DNA of 16,226 nucleotides from an uncultured Kineothrix sp. (GCA_910587275.1 CAJUMD010000078.1:1-16226), one strand, 5' to 3'; shown: positions 1 to 6,737, numbered from the stretch's first letter. Notes: generated from the sequence alone by a model not told the origin. Made by a program: numbers and translations.

Positions 1-196
1 ATGGATGCCCGATTTAGCCCGATTCGGCATGGATGCCGATAGAGGGTGTCCCGCAGCCGGTGAAACCCCTGCCCATTCTGTTTAGAAAAACCCGTCGAAA
101 TAAGTGCACGGAAAACCGGGACAGACTCTCCCGCTGCCGCCGCCCCGCAAAAAACTCCCTTCCGTGCGTCCGCCCCCTTTTCAAGGAACTTCCATA

Positions 197-225
197 TTGC
201 TTTTCTGTGGTAAATATTGTATGAT
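197..225 (+). promoter_or_regulatory. Sigma-A-type promoter for the repeat protein
   Basis: A TTGCTT -35 (197-202) and a TATGAT -10 (220-225) are separated by exactly 17 bases in an AT-rich patch, about 60 bases before the ATG at 287. Both hexamers are close to consensus. The predicted transcript starts near 232 with a leader of about 55 bases and a GGAGGA ribosome site at 275-280. No operator or hairpin is evident in the leader. Confidence 0.65.
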
Positions 226-286
226 TAACTCAAATTAGGGTTCAAAAACGCAGGTTGTGTCAGTTTGTTAATACGGAGGAAATATT

Positions 287-1384
287 ATGGGAAAATACAG
301 GATTATAAAGTTATACATGGCGCTTTGTCTGGCAGTTGGCGTGTTTGTCCTGCCGGCGAACCGGCTTGGGGCGCAGGCATCGGCGGCAGTCGTGGCGACG
401 GTGCAGGGGACCGTGATGGCGGGGACTACTTCCGATTTGTTAAAACTCTCCACAAAGGAAGGCGATATGGAAATTAAAATGGACAGCGGGACGGATACCA
501 GTGCATGTAAAATCCTGCTGCCGGATTATAAAATCAGCGTGTCCGTTTCCCATGGCTCGGACGGCTATCTCCATGCCGTGAGGATTACCACGGAAGCGCA
601 GGCACCTACGGTGACGCTTGATTTTTCCACGTCGGCGTCCGTGACAGGGACGATTGGCGATAAGACGACGAGCGAGCTTTTGTATTTTAATACGCCGCAG
701 GGGGAAATGGAGATTAAACTGGACTCCACCACGAATATGAGCGGGTGTTCCGTGCTGGTGGTGGACAGGAGTTACAATATTGTCTGTGTGCGCGGCTCGG
801 ATGCTTATATGCATGCGGTCAGCATTTCCGATTCGACGGTACCGGTGGTTCCCACGCCTGGGACGACGCCGGGAACCGTGCCGGGACAGGTATCCGGGGC
901 CGGTCCCGCGCCGTCGGTGCAGGCGCCTGCCGCTTCCGCTTCGGTAACGGGAACCGTGACGGAGAGAACGGAGGAAAACTTTTTGTTTTTGCAGACAAAC
1001 GGCGGTGAGATGCAGTTTGCCATCGATGCTTCCACGGATACCAGAAGCGGGATGGTGCTTACCCCCGGTAATAAGCTGACGGTGGCATTTTACCATGGCT
1101 CGGATGCATACCTCCATGCGGTCAGCATTGTGGGGATAAAGGATAATGTTGCGGTGCCGGATATGGACAAGTCGGATGTGGCTACCGTTACGGGAACCGT
1201 GGGGGACGATTCGGACCAAAACGTGCTGTATTTGGATACCCAGCAGGGGGAAATGCAGTTGAAACTGGATGCGGTCAACAGCATTAATAACTGCAAAGCC
1301 TTTGTCAGCGGCAAGAAACTGACCCTGACCTGTACCCGCGGTTCGGATGCTTATATGCATGCGATCGATATTTGGGGGAATTAG
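287..1384 (+). CDS. Secreted protein with four ~64-residue internal repeats, function unknown
   Basis: A 365-residue protein. Residues 1-33 look like a signal peptide: basic MGKYR start, hydrophobic core LYMALCLAVGVFVL, and small residues ending in AQASA. The rest is four copies of a repeat at about 36-100, 117-180, 218-281 and 299-362. Each copy starts near V-x-G-T, has a central GE/DM-x-(I/L/F) stretch followed by D, and ends in GSD(A/G)Y(L/M)HA(V/I). Copies 2 and 3 are separated by a Pro/Thr/Gly-rich linker (about 184-216). Alternating hydrophobic residues suggest beta structure. There is no LPxTG sorting signal, no C-terminal membrane helix and no catalytic motif that I recognise, so a binding or structural role outside the membrane is only an inference. 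The ATG at 287 has GGAGGA 6 bases upstream. It may be cargo of the element carrying the downstream recombinase, or host DNA. Confidence 0.85.
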   Translation: MGKYRIIKLYMALCLAVGVFVLPANRLGAQASAAVVATVQGTVMAGTTSDLLKLSTKEGDMEIKMDSGTDTSACKILLPDYKISVSVSHGSDGYLHAVRITTEAQAPTVTLDFSTSASVTGTIGDKTTSELLYFNTPQGEMEIKLDSTTNMSGCSVLVVDRSYNIVCVRGSDAYMHAVSISDSTVPVVPTPGTTPGTVPGQVSGAGPAPSVQAPAASASVTGTVTERTEENFLFLQTNGGEMQFAIDASTDTRSGMVLTPGNKLTVAFYHGSDAYLHAVSIVGIKDNVAVPDMDKSDVATVTGTVGDDSDQNVLYLDTQQGEMQLKLDAVNSINNCKAFVSGKKLTLTCTRGSDAYMHAIDIWGN

Positions 1385-1408
1385 GGATTTAGGGGAATTA
1401 AGAATTTG
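1375..1408 (+). repeat. Imperfect 17-base tandem duplication
   Basis: Two copies of a GGGGAATTA-led 17-base unit lie end to end across the stop codon of the repeat protein (1375-1391 and 1392-1408), with two or three mismatches. They probably arose by slippage; no function is evident. Confidence 0.45.
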
Positions 1409-1501
1409 GGGAAACGGATGCTTTGGATTTGCCGTATACATAATGGGAGGAAAACGTACATAACCATATAAGGAAAACATCCGGGCAGGAGACGGCAGAT
1501 C

Positions 1502-1744
1502 GTGTGTATGGTGGATACGGTAAGTTTTGACACATTTTATAAGAAGAAAAATAAGAAGGAGAACGTGACGGTTACGGTGGAATTCCCGAAGCAGCCGGAA
1601 GAAAAGGCACAGCGGGAATTTTACGGAAGGCTTAAGGAGTTTGTTTTGGAGTCTATGGAGTTTATGGGGTCGAAATCGGAATGTCCGGAATCAAAACCGG
1701 AACCGGAAGCAAAAACTGCCCAAGGGGCAAAGGAGGATACCTGA
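1502..1744 (+). CDS. Small hydrophilic protein encoded just upstream of the serine recombinase
   Basis: An 80-residue protein with no family I can name. The N-terminal half is lysine-rich (KKKNKKEN) and then has VTVTVEFP, a pattern I associate, without verification, with short ORFs next to serine recombinases in Clostridia. The middle (QREFYGRLKEFVLESMEF) should form an amphipathic helix; the tail is Pro/Glu/Lys-rich and probably disordered. The likely start is GTG at 1502, because AGGAG at 1487-1491 is 10 bases away; the in-frame ATG at 1508 is 16 away. Its stop ends one base before the recombinase ATG, and the recombinase ribosome site lies inside this gene, so the two are very probably co-transcribed and translationally coupled. 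A role as accessory or directionality factor is possible but unproven. Confidence 0.6.
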   Translation: MCMVDTVSFDTFYKKKNKKENVTVTVEFPKQPEEKAQREFYGRLKEFVLESMEFMGSKSECPESKPEPEAKTAQGAKEDT

Positions 1745-1745
1745 T

Positions 1746-3374
1746 ATGGGGAAGCGGGTGAGGACTTTGCTCAGGGTATCTTCCAGGCAGCAGCTCCATG
1801 ACGGCGATATCCCAATCCAGCGCGCGGAGGCCGCGGATTATATTGCCAAACGCCCGGACTGGGTATTTGACGGGGAATATATGGAAAAAGCGGTGTCTGC
1901 GTACAAAAACAGTGTGGAGGAGAGGGAAGTTCTGCAGGAAATCCTGTCGGATGCGGAGGGAAAAAAGTTTGACGTGCTGCTTACTTATATGTCGGACCGG
2001 ATAGGCAGACAGGAGGAATACAGTTTTTATGTGGCGGCGTTAAACCGGCTGGGTATTGAGGTTTGGACGATTAAGGACGGGCAGTTGAAAACGCAGGAAC
2101 ATGTGGATAAACTTTTAAATTACATCCGTTTCTGGCAGAATGAGGGCGAGAGCAAAAAGACGGGGATGCGTGTCCGGGATACGCAAAAAGAGATGGTGAA
2201 AGCCGGAAAGTTTGTGGGAGGCAGGGCGCCTTTCGGTTACCGGCTGGTGCCGTCCGGCGTGGTAAGCAATCATGGGAGGCTGTTAAAGAAACTGGAAATC
2301 GTGGCGCCGCAGGCGGACACGGTACGGATGATTTACCGCCTTGCCGTCCGTGAGGGGATGGGATATGAAAGGATTGCGAAGGAACTGAACCGGCAGGGAA
2401 TACCGCCGGCGGCAGCCGCACAGTGGAAAGCGGCAGCCGTAAGGGGGATTCTCCTAAATCCCGTTTATATGGGTTATCCTGCCATAAACCGGAGGGTGAA
2501 CCGGAACGGGTCGGTGCGCCTGGACCGGAGGGAGTGGGTGTATGCCGAAAAACAGGTGGCGGAGTTGGTCATCGTTTCAGAACGTGTTTGGGAGCAGGCA
2601 CAGGAAATCAGGGAGGCGAGGAAGGCAAAAACCGCCGCATCCAAGGAACAGGCGGCACGGTTATACGGGGAAGGCAGCCATGTGCCGTTTACCACTTCTG
2701 GAAGGCTGGCCCTGACCGGGCTGGCTTTTTGCGGATGCTGCGGCAGCCCCTTAAGGAACGGCAGTTATTGGAACCGTTGGACGACAAAGGCGGGGGAGCG
2801 GAAAATATCCTTTACGGGCAGGTATCTTTGCGGCGGGAAATGCGGGGGACACTCCTCCTATCCGCAGGATTATTTGGAAAACGCCGTGTTCGGGGTTGTG
2901 GAGCGTTTTTTGGAACGGGTAGGTCCTTTGGACATGGCGGAGGAATGGAAGGAAAGGAACAGGCGGCAGAGAGAAGCCGTGGAAAAAGAGCAGAAAGCCT
3001 TGGAACGGGAAGTGGCGGCATTAAGGCGGGATATCCGGACTTTTGAGGCGGAAATCCCGGAATCCCTGCGGGGAAATTCCTGTTTTACCGTGGAAAAATT
3101 ATCTTCCCTGCTGGGGGATAAGGAGCGGATGCTTGCAGAATGCAGGGAAAAAGCGGAGGAAAACCGGAAGAAACTGGAAAGGATGACGGATTCCGGTACC
3201 GCTGCGGAAGAAGCTGCGGTTGTCAGCCGGGACTGGAAGCAGGAATTCAGGGAAGGAGATACGGCTTTTCGGAGGATGCTGCTTTTTTTACTGTTGGAGA
3301 AAGTGACGGTAACGGATGGGGAGATACGCATCCGGTTCCGCGTCCGGGTTCCCTGTGTGGTGGGGACGGTATGA
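1746..3374 (+). CDS. Large serine recombinase (site-specific integrase/excisionase)
   Basis: A 542-residue recombinase. Residues 1-135 form the resolvase catalytic domain: LLRVSSRQQ at 8-16 carries the predicted nucleophile Ser12 with Arg10 before it, and DRIGR at 84-88 matches the second active-site arginine motif. A recombinase DNA-binding domain starts near FVGGRAPFGY (157-165). A zinc ribbon follows, with Cys329, Cys331/332, Cys362 and Cys366. Residues about 398-480 are charged and helical, the coiled coil typical of large serine recombinases. Length and domain order match the TnpX/TndX/SpoIVCA/phage integrase type, and the protein looks intact. The ATG at 1746 is chosen over an in-frame start 35 codons upstream, which overlaps the previous gene, because AGGAGG at 1731-1736 is well spaced from it. 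The stop lies directly before the 3' part of a split gene, which is where such integrases usually sit relative to their attachment site. Confidence 0.93.
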   Translation: MGKRVRTLLRVSSRQQLHDGDIPIQRAEAADYIAKRPDWVFDGEYMEKAVSAYKNSVEEREVLQEILSDAEGKKFDVLLTYMSDRIGRQEEYSFYVAALNRLGIEVWTIKDGQLKTQEHVDKLLNYIRFWQNEGESKKTGMRVRDTQKEMVKAGKFVGGRAPFGYRLVPSGVVSNHGRLLKKLEIVAPQADTVRMIYRLAVREGMGYERIAKELNRQGIPPAAAAQWKAAAVRGILLNPVYMGYPAINRRVNRNGSVRLDRREWVYAEKQVAELVIVSERVWEQAQEIREARKAKTAASKEQAARLYGEGSHVPFTTSGRLALTGLAFCGCCGSPLRNGSYWNRWTTKAGERKISFTGRYLCGGKCGGHSSYPQDYLENAVFGVVERFLERVGPLDMAEEWKERNRRQREAVEKEQKALEREVAALRRDIRTFEAEIPESLRGNSCFTVEKLSSLLGDKERMLAECREKAEENRKKLERMTDSGTAAEEAAVVSRDWKQEFREGDTAFRRMLLFLLLEKVTVTDGEIRIRFRVRVPCVVGTV

Positions 3375-3384
3375 GCGGAAATTA

Positions 3385-3981
3385 ATGGTCTCGCGGTACC
3401 GAAACCAAGGCTATAATTTTACCATTACGTCTTCTACGGCATATGACCAAAAGTGGATGCGCGGCAGGAACATTTATGAAAACATTGATTATTTGGTGGA
3501 TACCGTTTTTGCGAATTACCTGTCCCGTCCGGGCGTACGGCAGCCTATTTTTACTTCTTACTGCGACGGGAAGCGGGTGACGTGCAGCGGACTGAGCCAG
3601 TGGGGGTCGAAGTACCTTGGGGATGAGGGATACTCCGCCATTGAAATAATCCGGTATTATTACGGGAATGATATGTATATCAATTCGGCGGAAAGCATAG
3701 CGGGCGTTCCTTCTTCCTGGCCGGGATATGACCTGACGGTAGGTTCCACGGGGGATAAGGTACGCCAGATGCAGCAGCAGTTAAACCGCATTGCGCAGAA
3801 CTATCCGGCGATTCCCACGATTACGGTGGACGGCATATACGGCAGCAGGACGGCAGAAGCGGTGAGGGCATTCCAGCGTATCTTTAATCTGCCGCAGTCC
3901 GGGGTGGTGGATTATCCGACATGGTACCAGATATCCAATATTTATGTGGGGGTAACGCGTATCGCCGAGCCGGTCGGCTGA
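3385..3981 (+). CDS. 3' fragment of a SpoIID-like/peptidoglycan-binding protein gene, split at the recombinase junction
   Basis: The 198 codons from ATG 3385 encode the second half of a known clostridial architecture. Residues 4-95 resemble the C-terminal part of a SpoIID/LytB-like domain (RNQGYNF..TSSTAYDQ, paired Cys60/Cys67, GLSQWGS at 69-75, then a short stretch ending in YYYG). Residues about 117-188 are a PG_binding_1 domain (GSTGDKVRQMQQQLNRI, VDGIYGSRTAEAVRAFQ). Full-length relatives, as I recall them, carry several hundred more residues upstream, including the rest of the SpoIID domain; none of that is here. Recognisable homology begins within three residues of the ATG, and upstream in the same frame there is only recombinase sequence. 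The start lacks a convincing ribosome site. I read it as a gene interrupted by insertion, with its 5' half at the far end of the element. It could instead be a short standalone protein, but the abrupt homology break argues against that. Confidence 0.8.
   Translation: MVSRYRNQGYNFTITSSTAYDQKWMRGRNIYENIDYLVDTVFANYLSRPGVRQPIFTSYCDGKRVTCSGLSQWGSKYLGDEGYSAIEIIRYYYGNDMYINSAESIAGVPSSWPGYDLTVGSTGDKVRQMQQQLNRIAQNYPAIPTITVDGIYGSRTAEAVRAFQRIFNLPQSGVVDYPTWYQISNIYVGVTRIAEPVG
3387..3406. other. Candidate attachment (att) half-site/junction of the integrated element
   Basis: An imperfect inverted repeat with arms GGTCTCG and CGAAACC surrounds GCGGTAC, near a GGTACC palindrome. It lies 12 bases past the recombinase stop and exactly where homology to the split SpoIID-like gene begins. 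Large serine recombinases cut at short, imperfectly symmetric sites near their own gene. The exact crossover dinucleotide cannot be read from one junction. Confidence 0.35.
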
Positions 3982-4127
3982 CCGATGGAACAGAATAGTG
4001 CCGGAGACGCAGAAGCGGCAGCCGGAACGGGGAAACGGACTGCCGTACCCGGAGCGGATTGGACGGCAGAAGAAAGGGTGGAAACGTGCAGGGGTATAAA
4101 ACGGACAATTGGAAAAAAGGAAAGAGC

Positions 4128-4409
4128 ATGAAAAATATGGGAAGCGGAAGAATTGGAAAAAACACGAAAAGCGGGAAAAACAGAAAACGGCAGGCAAAGT
4201 GGAGGAAGGAACTGGATAAACAGACGGCGCAGATAATAAAGGAAAAGGCAAAAACGAAAAGAGCCTGTGAAAAAGTCCGCAGGAAGGCGGCAAAGGCAAG
4301 GAAAAAGAAGGTGGAGAAGACCTTTGACCGGCTTTTGGCCGGAACCTGTTTCCTGATTTGTTTGGCTGCGGCATTAAAGGATGCGCAGGATCGGCGGAAA
4401 AATAAATAA
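4128..4409 (+). CDS. Small, extremely Lys/Arg-rich protein with a C-terminal hydrophobic segment
   Basis: A 93-residue ORF of no family I recognise. Residues 1-66 are dominated by Lys and Arg, with likely helical stretches (KRQAKWRKELDKQTAQIIK, CEKVRRKAAKARKKK). A 15-residue hydrophobic run follows (LLAGTCFLICLAAAL, 69-83), then a charged tail. It would fit a small nucleic-acid-binding or membrane-anchored basic protein, but this is inference. The ATG at 4128 is preferred because AAGGA lies 6 bases upstream; an in-frame TTG at 4059 would extend it by 23 residues. It follows the SpoIID-like fragment by about 145 bases and is followed by a strong stem-loop. Long ORFs on the opposite strand here are phenylalanine/proline-rich and look like its shadow. 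Confidence 0.5.
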   Translation: MKNMGSGRIGKNTKSGKNRKRQAKWRKELDKQTAQIIKEKAKTKRACEKVRRKAAKARKKKVEKTFDRLLAGTCFLICLAAALKDAQDRRKNK

Positions 4410-4463
4410 GGTCCAGGCACAAAAGGGAGCGGAACCGTGTTCCGGCATCCGCAAAGGACGGAG

Positions 4464-4509
4464 AAACACCGGGAAATGATAAAGTATTCATCATCATTTC
4501 CCGGTGTTT
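4464..4509. terminator. Bidirectional intrinsic terminator
   Basis: Arms of 17 perfectly complementary bases (4464-4480 and 4493-4509) enclose a 12-base loop. The stem begins with AAA and ends with TTT, so it can act on either strand, although the T-tract is short. It sits between the convergent Lys-rich gene (+) and the ABC permease (-), where a shared terminator is expected. Confidence 0.8.
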
Positions 4510-4514
4510 ATTCC

Positions 4515-4568
4515 CGCGGGCAACGAGCCAAGTAGCCGCACTCGTGCGGATATCTGGCGACTGCCGCG
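4515..4568. other. Nested palindromic (REP-like) intergenic element
   Basis: Three nested stems lie outside any gene. The outer stem pairs 4515-4522 with 4562-4568 (7 pairs, one bulged G). The middle stem is GCCA 4527-4530 with TGGC 4555-4558. The inner stem is CCGCA 4536-4540 with TGCGG 4545-4549, around a CTCG tetraloop. It lies in the 3' untranslated region of the permease operon, between the stop at 4625 and the terminator. GC-rich nested palindromes like this are typical of dispersed repeats, but the window holds only one copy. Confidence 0.45.
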
Positions 4569-4624
4569 AGGGTGTTGACTTGTTGACAGACAGCCGCCCC
4601 CCAAAGCGTGGTGCCGGACACCGT

Positions 4625-5467
4625 CTAATCCAGATTCAGCCTTTTCTTTAACATAAATTCCGAAAGGAAGAACATCCCGATGCAGCAAAGCGTCGTTAGC
4701 AGGAAGCCCCCGTAAGAAACCATGATGTAATAGGATTCGAAATTCGAGAAGAAATAGGAATCCGGCCAATTATGGTAAAGCAGTACGGTCGAGAAAATGG
4801 AAGATACCATTTGGACGAACACATATTCCGCAATGTACCATGCAACCGCGCCTGCAATCTTATGCCTGTGGAACAACTGTCCCAGCGATATGGCAGTATA
4901 GAGCATCAGGATAGAGAAAAAGACGCGTACAACGGTGTACAGGATACTGAACAGAATGCGCAGCAGGATGCCGAAATATCTTGCATCCGTCGTAATTCCC
5001 AAAAGATATCCCCATGCTTCCCATAATTCGTCAAACTCCAGCAGGTCACGGAAAAACCGAACGCCTTCAAAGGAATAGGCGGCGGAAAATATCAGCATAA
5101 AAATACTGAGGAAAACCACAATGCCGCTGATGATGGACCACAGGGAGCTGACGAGCAGTTTGGAAAGGATAATCATTCTTGGCGTCACCGGCAGGGTATT
5201 GGTCAAATATCCTTCGTCCGTATAGATATTGCGGTAAAAACGGATGGCAGTATAAACGACGACGGCGATGAGACCGGCAATAATGGCAGCCACGTAAAAC
5301 ATGATGGCGGTTACCGACAGCATGTCGATGGCCAAAGAGTCGATATCCCAAAAAGGAGTAACCAGTGTGGCCATTCCGACCAGGGTGACAATGAGCAGCA
5401 CCAGGTTAATGGCGGCAGGCACTTTCCAAAATGTCTTCCATTCATATTTAAATAATTTTACAAACAT
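4625..5467 (-). CDS. ABC-2-type transporter permease
   Basis: A 280-residue membrane protein with about six hydrophobic helices, beginning MFVKLFKYEWKTFWK, the usual cytoplasmic N-terminus of ABC-2 permeases. After the second helix comes RFYRNIYTDEGYLTNTLPV (77-95), a loop typical of permeases in YtrA-regulated or bacteriocin/envelope-stress ABC systems. No extracellular solute-binding part is visible. The start overlaps the end of the ATPase gene by 10 bases (ATGTTTGTAA shared), and a GGAGGG ribosome site precedes it, so the two are translationally coupled and should form one exporter-like complex. The substrate cannot be read from the sequence; a peptide or lipid-linked compound is a guess from related systems. 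Confidence 0.88.
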   Translation of the reverse strand: MFVKLFKYEWKTFWKVPAAINLVLLIVTLVGMATLVTPFWDIDSLAIDMLSVTAIMFYVAAIIAGLIAVVVYTAIRFYRNIYTDEGYLTNTLPVTPRMIILSKLLVSSLWSIISGIVVFLSIFMLIFSAAYSFEGVRFFRDLLEFDELWEAWGYLLGITTDARYFGILLRILFSILYTVVRVFFSILMLYTAISLGQLFHRHKIAGAVAWYIAEYVFVQMVSSIFSTVLLYHNWPDSYFFSNFESYYIMVSYGGFLLTTLCCIGMFFLSEFMLKKRLNLD

Positions 5468-6159
5468 GCGAATACCCTCCTGAAATAAGAATCTACCGAC
5501 TGTCCGTATTCCTCCCGGATTTGGTCCACGCTCATATGGGCGAGCACCATTCCTTCGCGGATCAGGATGACTTCGTCCAAAATGTTTTCAATGTCCGTAA
5601 TCAGATGAGTGGACAGCAGGATGCTGGAATTTTCATTGTAATTCGTAATGATGGTCCGCAGGATGTAATCCCTCGCCGCAGGGTCCACACCGGCTATGGG
5701 CTCATCCAAAATATACAAATCCGCCCTCCGGCTCATGACCAGAATTAACTGTACCTTTTCTTTGGTACCCTTTGACAATGTTTTTAACGGCGCGGTAAAA
5801 GGTACCCCAAGGTTGCCCAGCATGGTAAAGGCGCGCTCTCTGTCAAAATCCGCATAAAAATCGCAGAAGAAATCCACAATGTCGCACACTTTCATTCCGT
5901 TTTGCAGGTAGGTGCGCTCCGGCAGGTAGGCGCCCCGCTCCTTGGTGGCAACGCCGGGTTCGCGGCCGTTGATTAAGACGGTGCCCGCCGTGGGTGTGAG
6001 CAGTCCGTTCATCATTTTGATCAGTGTGGACTTGCCGCTCCCGTTGGGACCGAGCAGTCCGATGATTTTGCCACGGGGGATGATAAGATTCATGTTGTTG
6101 ACTGCCAAATGGTTATCAAATACTTTCGTCAGTCCCCGTATTTCCGCTAATGCTTCCAT
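5458..6159 (-). CDS. ABC transporter ATP-binding protein (YtrB-like)
   Basis: A 233-residue ATPase subunit that powers the permease encoded directly after it. Walker A GPNGSGKST is at 37-45, the signature LSKGTKEK at 128-135 (LSxG form), Walker B LYILDEP at 148-154, and the switch histidine in STH at 185. The Q-loop region reads YLPERTYL, lacking the usual glutamine; this LPE variant recurs in ATPases of GntR/YtrA-linked transporters. Two bases separate its ATG from the regulator's stop, and its 3' end overlaps the permease start, showing an operon order of regulator, ATPase, permease. Confidence 0.93.
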   Translation of the reverse strand: MEALAEIRGLTKVFDNHLAVNNMNLIIPRGKIIGLLGPNGSGKSTLIKMMNGLLTPTAGTVLINGREPGVATKERGAYLPERTYLQNGMKVCDIVDFFCDFYADFDRERAFTMLGNLGVPFTAPLKTLSKGTKEKVQLILVMSRRADLYILDEPIAGVDPAARDYILRTIITNYNENSSILLSTHLITDIENILDEVILIREGMVLAHMSVDQIREEYGQSVDSYFRRVFACL

Positions 6160-6161
6160 AA

Positions 6162-6530
6162 TTATGCTCCCTCCTTCAGTATCTGTTCGACCAGCGTTAC
6201 AATTTCTTCTTCCGAATACCCAAGTTCCTTCATCATACGGAAGAAATTCCTGATATATTCATCGGCAAGCGCCGCCCGTGTCAGCCGGATTTTCTCGTGG
6301 TCTTCCGTTACGGTGCGCCCGCTGGTACGTTGTGTGTTGATTAATCCGTTCCGTTCCAGTTCGGCAAGCGCCTTTTGCATCGTGTTCGGGTTGACGCTTG
6401 CTTCCGCTGCCAGCTCCCGCACGCTGGGGAGCCTGCCGCCCGCCTGGTATTTGCCGGATACAATCTGCATTTGGATAATTTCCATTAATTGGGCGTAAAT
6501 AGGCTTATCCGCATCTAAATTCCATGCCAT
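6162..6530 (-). CDS. GntR-family transcriptional regulator, YtrA subfamily
   Basis: From the preferred start this is a 122-residue protein. The N-terminal winged helix (DADKPIYAQLMEIIQMQIVSG, then GGRLPSVRELAAEASVNPNT with MQKALAELERNGLI) is a classic GntR DNA-binding domain. Only a ~45-residue helical tail follows, with no ligand domain, which is the YtrA layout. These proteins usually repress their own ABC operon and respond to cell-wall-active compounds or membrane stress. I choose the ATG at 6530 because AGGAAAGG abuts the in-frame ATG at 6539 with no spacing but is 9 bases from 6530. Its gene is first in the operon, behind a promoter overlapped by a palindrome it probably binds. Confidence 0.9.
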   Translation of the reverse strand: MAWNLDADKPIYAQLMEIIQMQIVSGKYQAGGRLPSVRELAAEASVNPNTMQKALAELERNGLINTQRTSGRTVTEDHEKIRLTRAALADEYIRNFFRMMKELGYSEEEIVTLVEQILKEGA

Positions 6531-6560
6531 GCTATCCATCCTTTCCTGAATCTATTTTGC

Positions 6561-6601
6561 CGTATCCCTCATGCCGGATACGGGAAGTATATCCATACTT
6601 C
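6561..6601 (-). promoter_or_regulatory. Two adjacent perfect palindromes in the regulator leader
   Basis: CGTATCC/GGATACG (6561-6582, 8-base loop) and GAAGTAT/ATACTTC (6584-6601, ATCC loop) lie between the operator and the GntR start. Both carry GTAT...ATAC ends like the operator upstream, so they may be extra regulator sites or leader RNA hairpins. Confidence 0.45.
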
Positions 6602-6621
6602 TGTATTACTTAAATAATACA
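6602..6621. promoter_or_regulatory. Probable GntR/YtrA operator
   Basis: A perfect 7-base inverted repeat, TGTATTA (6602-6608) and TAATACA (6615-6621), is separated by CTTAAA. It overlaps the -10 hexamer and start site of the divergent regulator/ABC operon. Position and symmetry fit an autorepression site for the product of the first gene. Confidence 0.65.
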
Positions 6622-6647
6622 ATAAGACGAAAAAAAGAATTTGTCAA
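6619..6647 (-). promoter_or_regulatory. Promoter of the GntR-ABC operon
   Basis: Read on the - strand, a perfect TTGACA -35 (6642-6647) is followed after 17 bases by TATTGT (6619-6624) as the -10. Transcription would start near 6612, inside the palindromic operator, about 80 bases before the regulator ATG. Confidence 0.75.
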
Positions 6648-6696
6648 GGGGTTTTGGGAAAATTTATGGTTTCGGGACAAATGTTATGAGGAACCC

Positions 6697-6725
6697 TTGC
6701 GGGCAGGCGCAATTTGTTATAAGAT
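6697..6725 (+). promoter_or_regulatory. Probable promoter of the pheA-ppk transcription unit
   Basis: TTGCGG (6697-6702) lies 17 bases before TAAGAT (6720-6725). Overlapping it, TGTTATAAG (6715-6723) is an extended -10 with TATAAG. Either reading starts transcription about 115-120 bases before pheA. It lies about 50 bases from the divergent GntR promoter. Confidence 0.5.
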
Positions 6726-6737
6726 AAAAAGTAAAAG

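Noticed and set aside
24..39. TCGGCAT/ATGCCGA hairpin with a 2-base loop, next to repeated GCCCGATT
   Set aside because: The loop is too tight and there is no T-run; I treat it as incidental.
33..224. A 63-codon + strand ORF near the window start
   Set aside because: No ribosome site and no recognisable family; its end overlaps the promoter at 197-225.
1..228. A - strand frame open for about 75 codons to the window edge
   Set aside because: It has no ATG, GTG or TTG start in the visible part and matches nothing I recognise; it could be a gene remnant, but the evidence is too thin.
440..1480. A 346-codon - strand ORF opposite the repeat protein
   Set aside because: Arg/His-rich translation that mirrors the repeats of the + strand gene, which has a signal peptide, ribosome site and promoter.
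3971..3984. CGGTC/GACCG hairpin at the stop of the SpoIID fragment
   Set aside because: Only 5 bp and no T-run, so not a credible terminator.
3781..4497. Two long - strand ORFs opposite the SpoIID fragment and Lys-rich gene
   Set aside because: Phe/Pro/Ser-rich low complexity expected from the complement of lysine-rich coding; no ribosome site, and they run into the terminator.
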